This document shows positions 6,103 to 6,842 of a DNA stretch of 6,842 bases, piece after piece. Source of the DNA: Nitrospinota bacterium. GTDB lineage: Bacteria > UBA8248. The position numbers were made by a program, and so were the translations under genes. Position 1 is the stretch's first letter. Each line of letters begins with the position of its first letter. Under the pieces are notes generated by a model, which worked only from the letters and a program-made list of their open reading frames with translations, did not search any database and was not told the DNA's origin. Location: positions 3,554 through 10,395 of the forward strand of contig DNYS01000194.1 of NCBI GenBank assembly GCA_003506735.1, read 5' to 3'.

Positions 6103-6842
6103 ATGAGCAAAACCCCACGGAAGACTAAAAAGGCGAAGGCCGGGCCGGCCAAGTTGTGGGGCGGCCGGTTCGCGGCAGAAACCGACCGGCGCGTCGAGGC
6201 GTTCACCGAGAGCGTATCCTTCGACCGGCGGCTCGGCGCCTGCGACGTGCGCGGCTCGATCGCCCACGCCGAAATGCTCGGGGCGAGGGGGATCATCCCC
6301 AAGGGCGAGAGCCGGAAAATCGTCTCCGGGCTCAAGGTCATCCTCCGCGAGATCGAGGCGGGAAAATTCAGGTTCGATCCCGCTCTCGAGGACGTTCACA
6401 TGAATATCGAGGCGGCCCTGACCCGACGGATCGGCGAGGCGGGCGGCAGGCTCCATACGGCCCGGAGCCGGAACGATCAGGTGGCGACCTCCGTGCGGCT
6501 ATGGCTCCGGGAAGAGATCGACCTGATTCAAGAGAGACTTCTGGATCTTCGCCGGGCGCTTGCCGGGAAGGCGGAGGGGACGGTCGAATTTGTGATGCCG
6601 GGGTATACCCATCTCCAGCGGGCGCAGCCGGTCTCCTTCGCGCACCATCTTCTGGCGTATTGCCAAATGTTCCGGCGCGACGGGGAGCGCCTGAGCGATG
6701 TCCGGAAGCGGGTGAACGTCCTCCCCCTCGGCGCCGGGGCGCTGGCCGGGACGGGACATGCCATCGACCGGCGGATGGTGGCGGGAAAACTCGGCTTCGA
6801 TTCGATCGCCGAAAACAGCATGGACGCGGTGAGCGATCGGGA
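6103..6842 (+). CDS. argH: Argininosuccinate lyase, N-terminal 246 codons (cut by window edge)
   Basis: ArgH splits argininosuccinate into arginine and fumarate, the last step of arginine synthesis, as a cytoplasmic homotetramer of the fumarase/aspartase superfamily. The family pattern is unmistakable: LWGGRF (18-23), FTESVSFDRRL (34-44), EDVHMNIE (96-103), the substrate-binding LHTARSRNDQVAT (117-129), MPGYTHLQRAQPV (165-177) with the T169-H170 pair at the catalytic position, LGAGALAGT (209-217) and NSMDAVSDR (238-246). The catalytic serine loop with the GSxxMPxKxN signature lies beyond the window. ATG at 6103 has no good SD sequence; the frame stays open upstream to 5932, but the only other candidate is a TTG at 6046. 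The 17 residues before LWGGRF are lysine-, alanine- and proline-rich, a little longer than usual. A 7-codon frame starting at ATG 6083 overlaps this start (ATGA). Confidence 0.97.
   Translation, partial: MSKTPRKTKKAKAGPAKLWGGRFAAETDRRVEAFTESVSFDRRLGACDVRGSIAHAEMLGARGIIPKGESRKIVSGLKVILREIEAGKFRFDPALEDVHMNIEAALTRRIGEAGGRLHTARSRNDQVATSVRLWLREEIDLIQERLLDLRRALAGKAEGTVEFVMPGYTHLQRAQPVSFAHHLLAYCQMFRRDGERLSDVRKRVNVLPLGAGALAGTGHAIDRRMVAGKLGFDSIAENSMDAVSDR

Overview
The window is a GC-rich bacterial segment from a flagellated organism. Start sites mostly carry good Shine-Dalgarno (SD) sequences, and coding is dense. FliD, FliS and ArgH are too divergent for me to name a genus. The large FliD with inserted domains, the sigma-28-type promoter and the high GC would suit an uncultured Gram-negative lineage (deltaproteobacterial-like or a neighbouring candidate phylum), but that placement is a guess.

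Positions 1-3969 form a late flagellar transcription unit on the + strand. A near-consensus sigma-28 (FliA) promoter lies at 36-62. Downstream of it come a small 5'-UTR hairpin, fliD (filament cap, 886 aa, unusually large), fliS (flagellin chaperone) and an unrecognised 209-aa protein in the place where fliT often sits. A strong Rho-independent terminator closes the unit at 3945-3969. fliD and fliS act together at the end of flagellar assembly: FliS keeps flagellin soluble for export and FliD caps the growing filament and inserts subunits. The third gene is inferred to serve the same process.

Positions 4111-5394 (- strand, convergent to the flagellar unit) encode a 12-helix major facilitator transporter resembling the bacterial monocarboxylate/oxalate-formate type. 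Upstream of it on the same strand, at 5670-5765, is a 31-codon single-helix membrane protein with a good ribosome binding site; it is short enough to be missed by routine gene calling.

Positions 5766-6102 separate that small gene from argH on the + strand. The stretch holds a low-confidence 42-codon reading frame whose first half is crowded with arginine codons, and two perfect 9-bp inverted repeats that interleave (pseudoknot or mutually exclusive hairpins). From 6103 the window runs into argH (argininosuccinate lyase), cut by the right edge after 246 codons.

Most worth following up: the 209-aa flagellar-operon protein, the Fn3-like insertion in FliD, the 31-aa membrane protein, and the possible arginine-responsive leader before argH.
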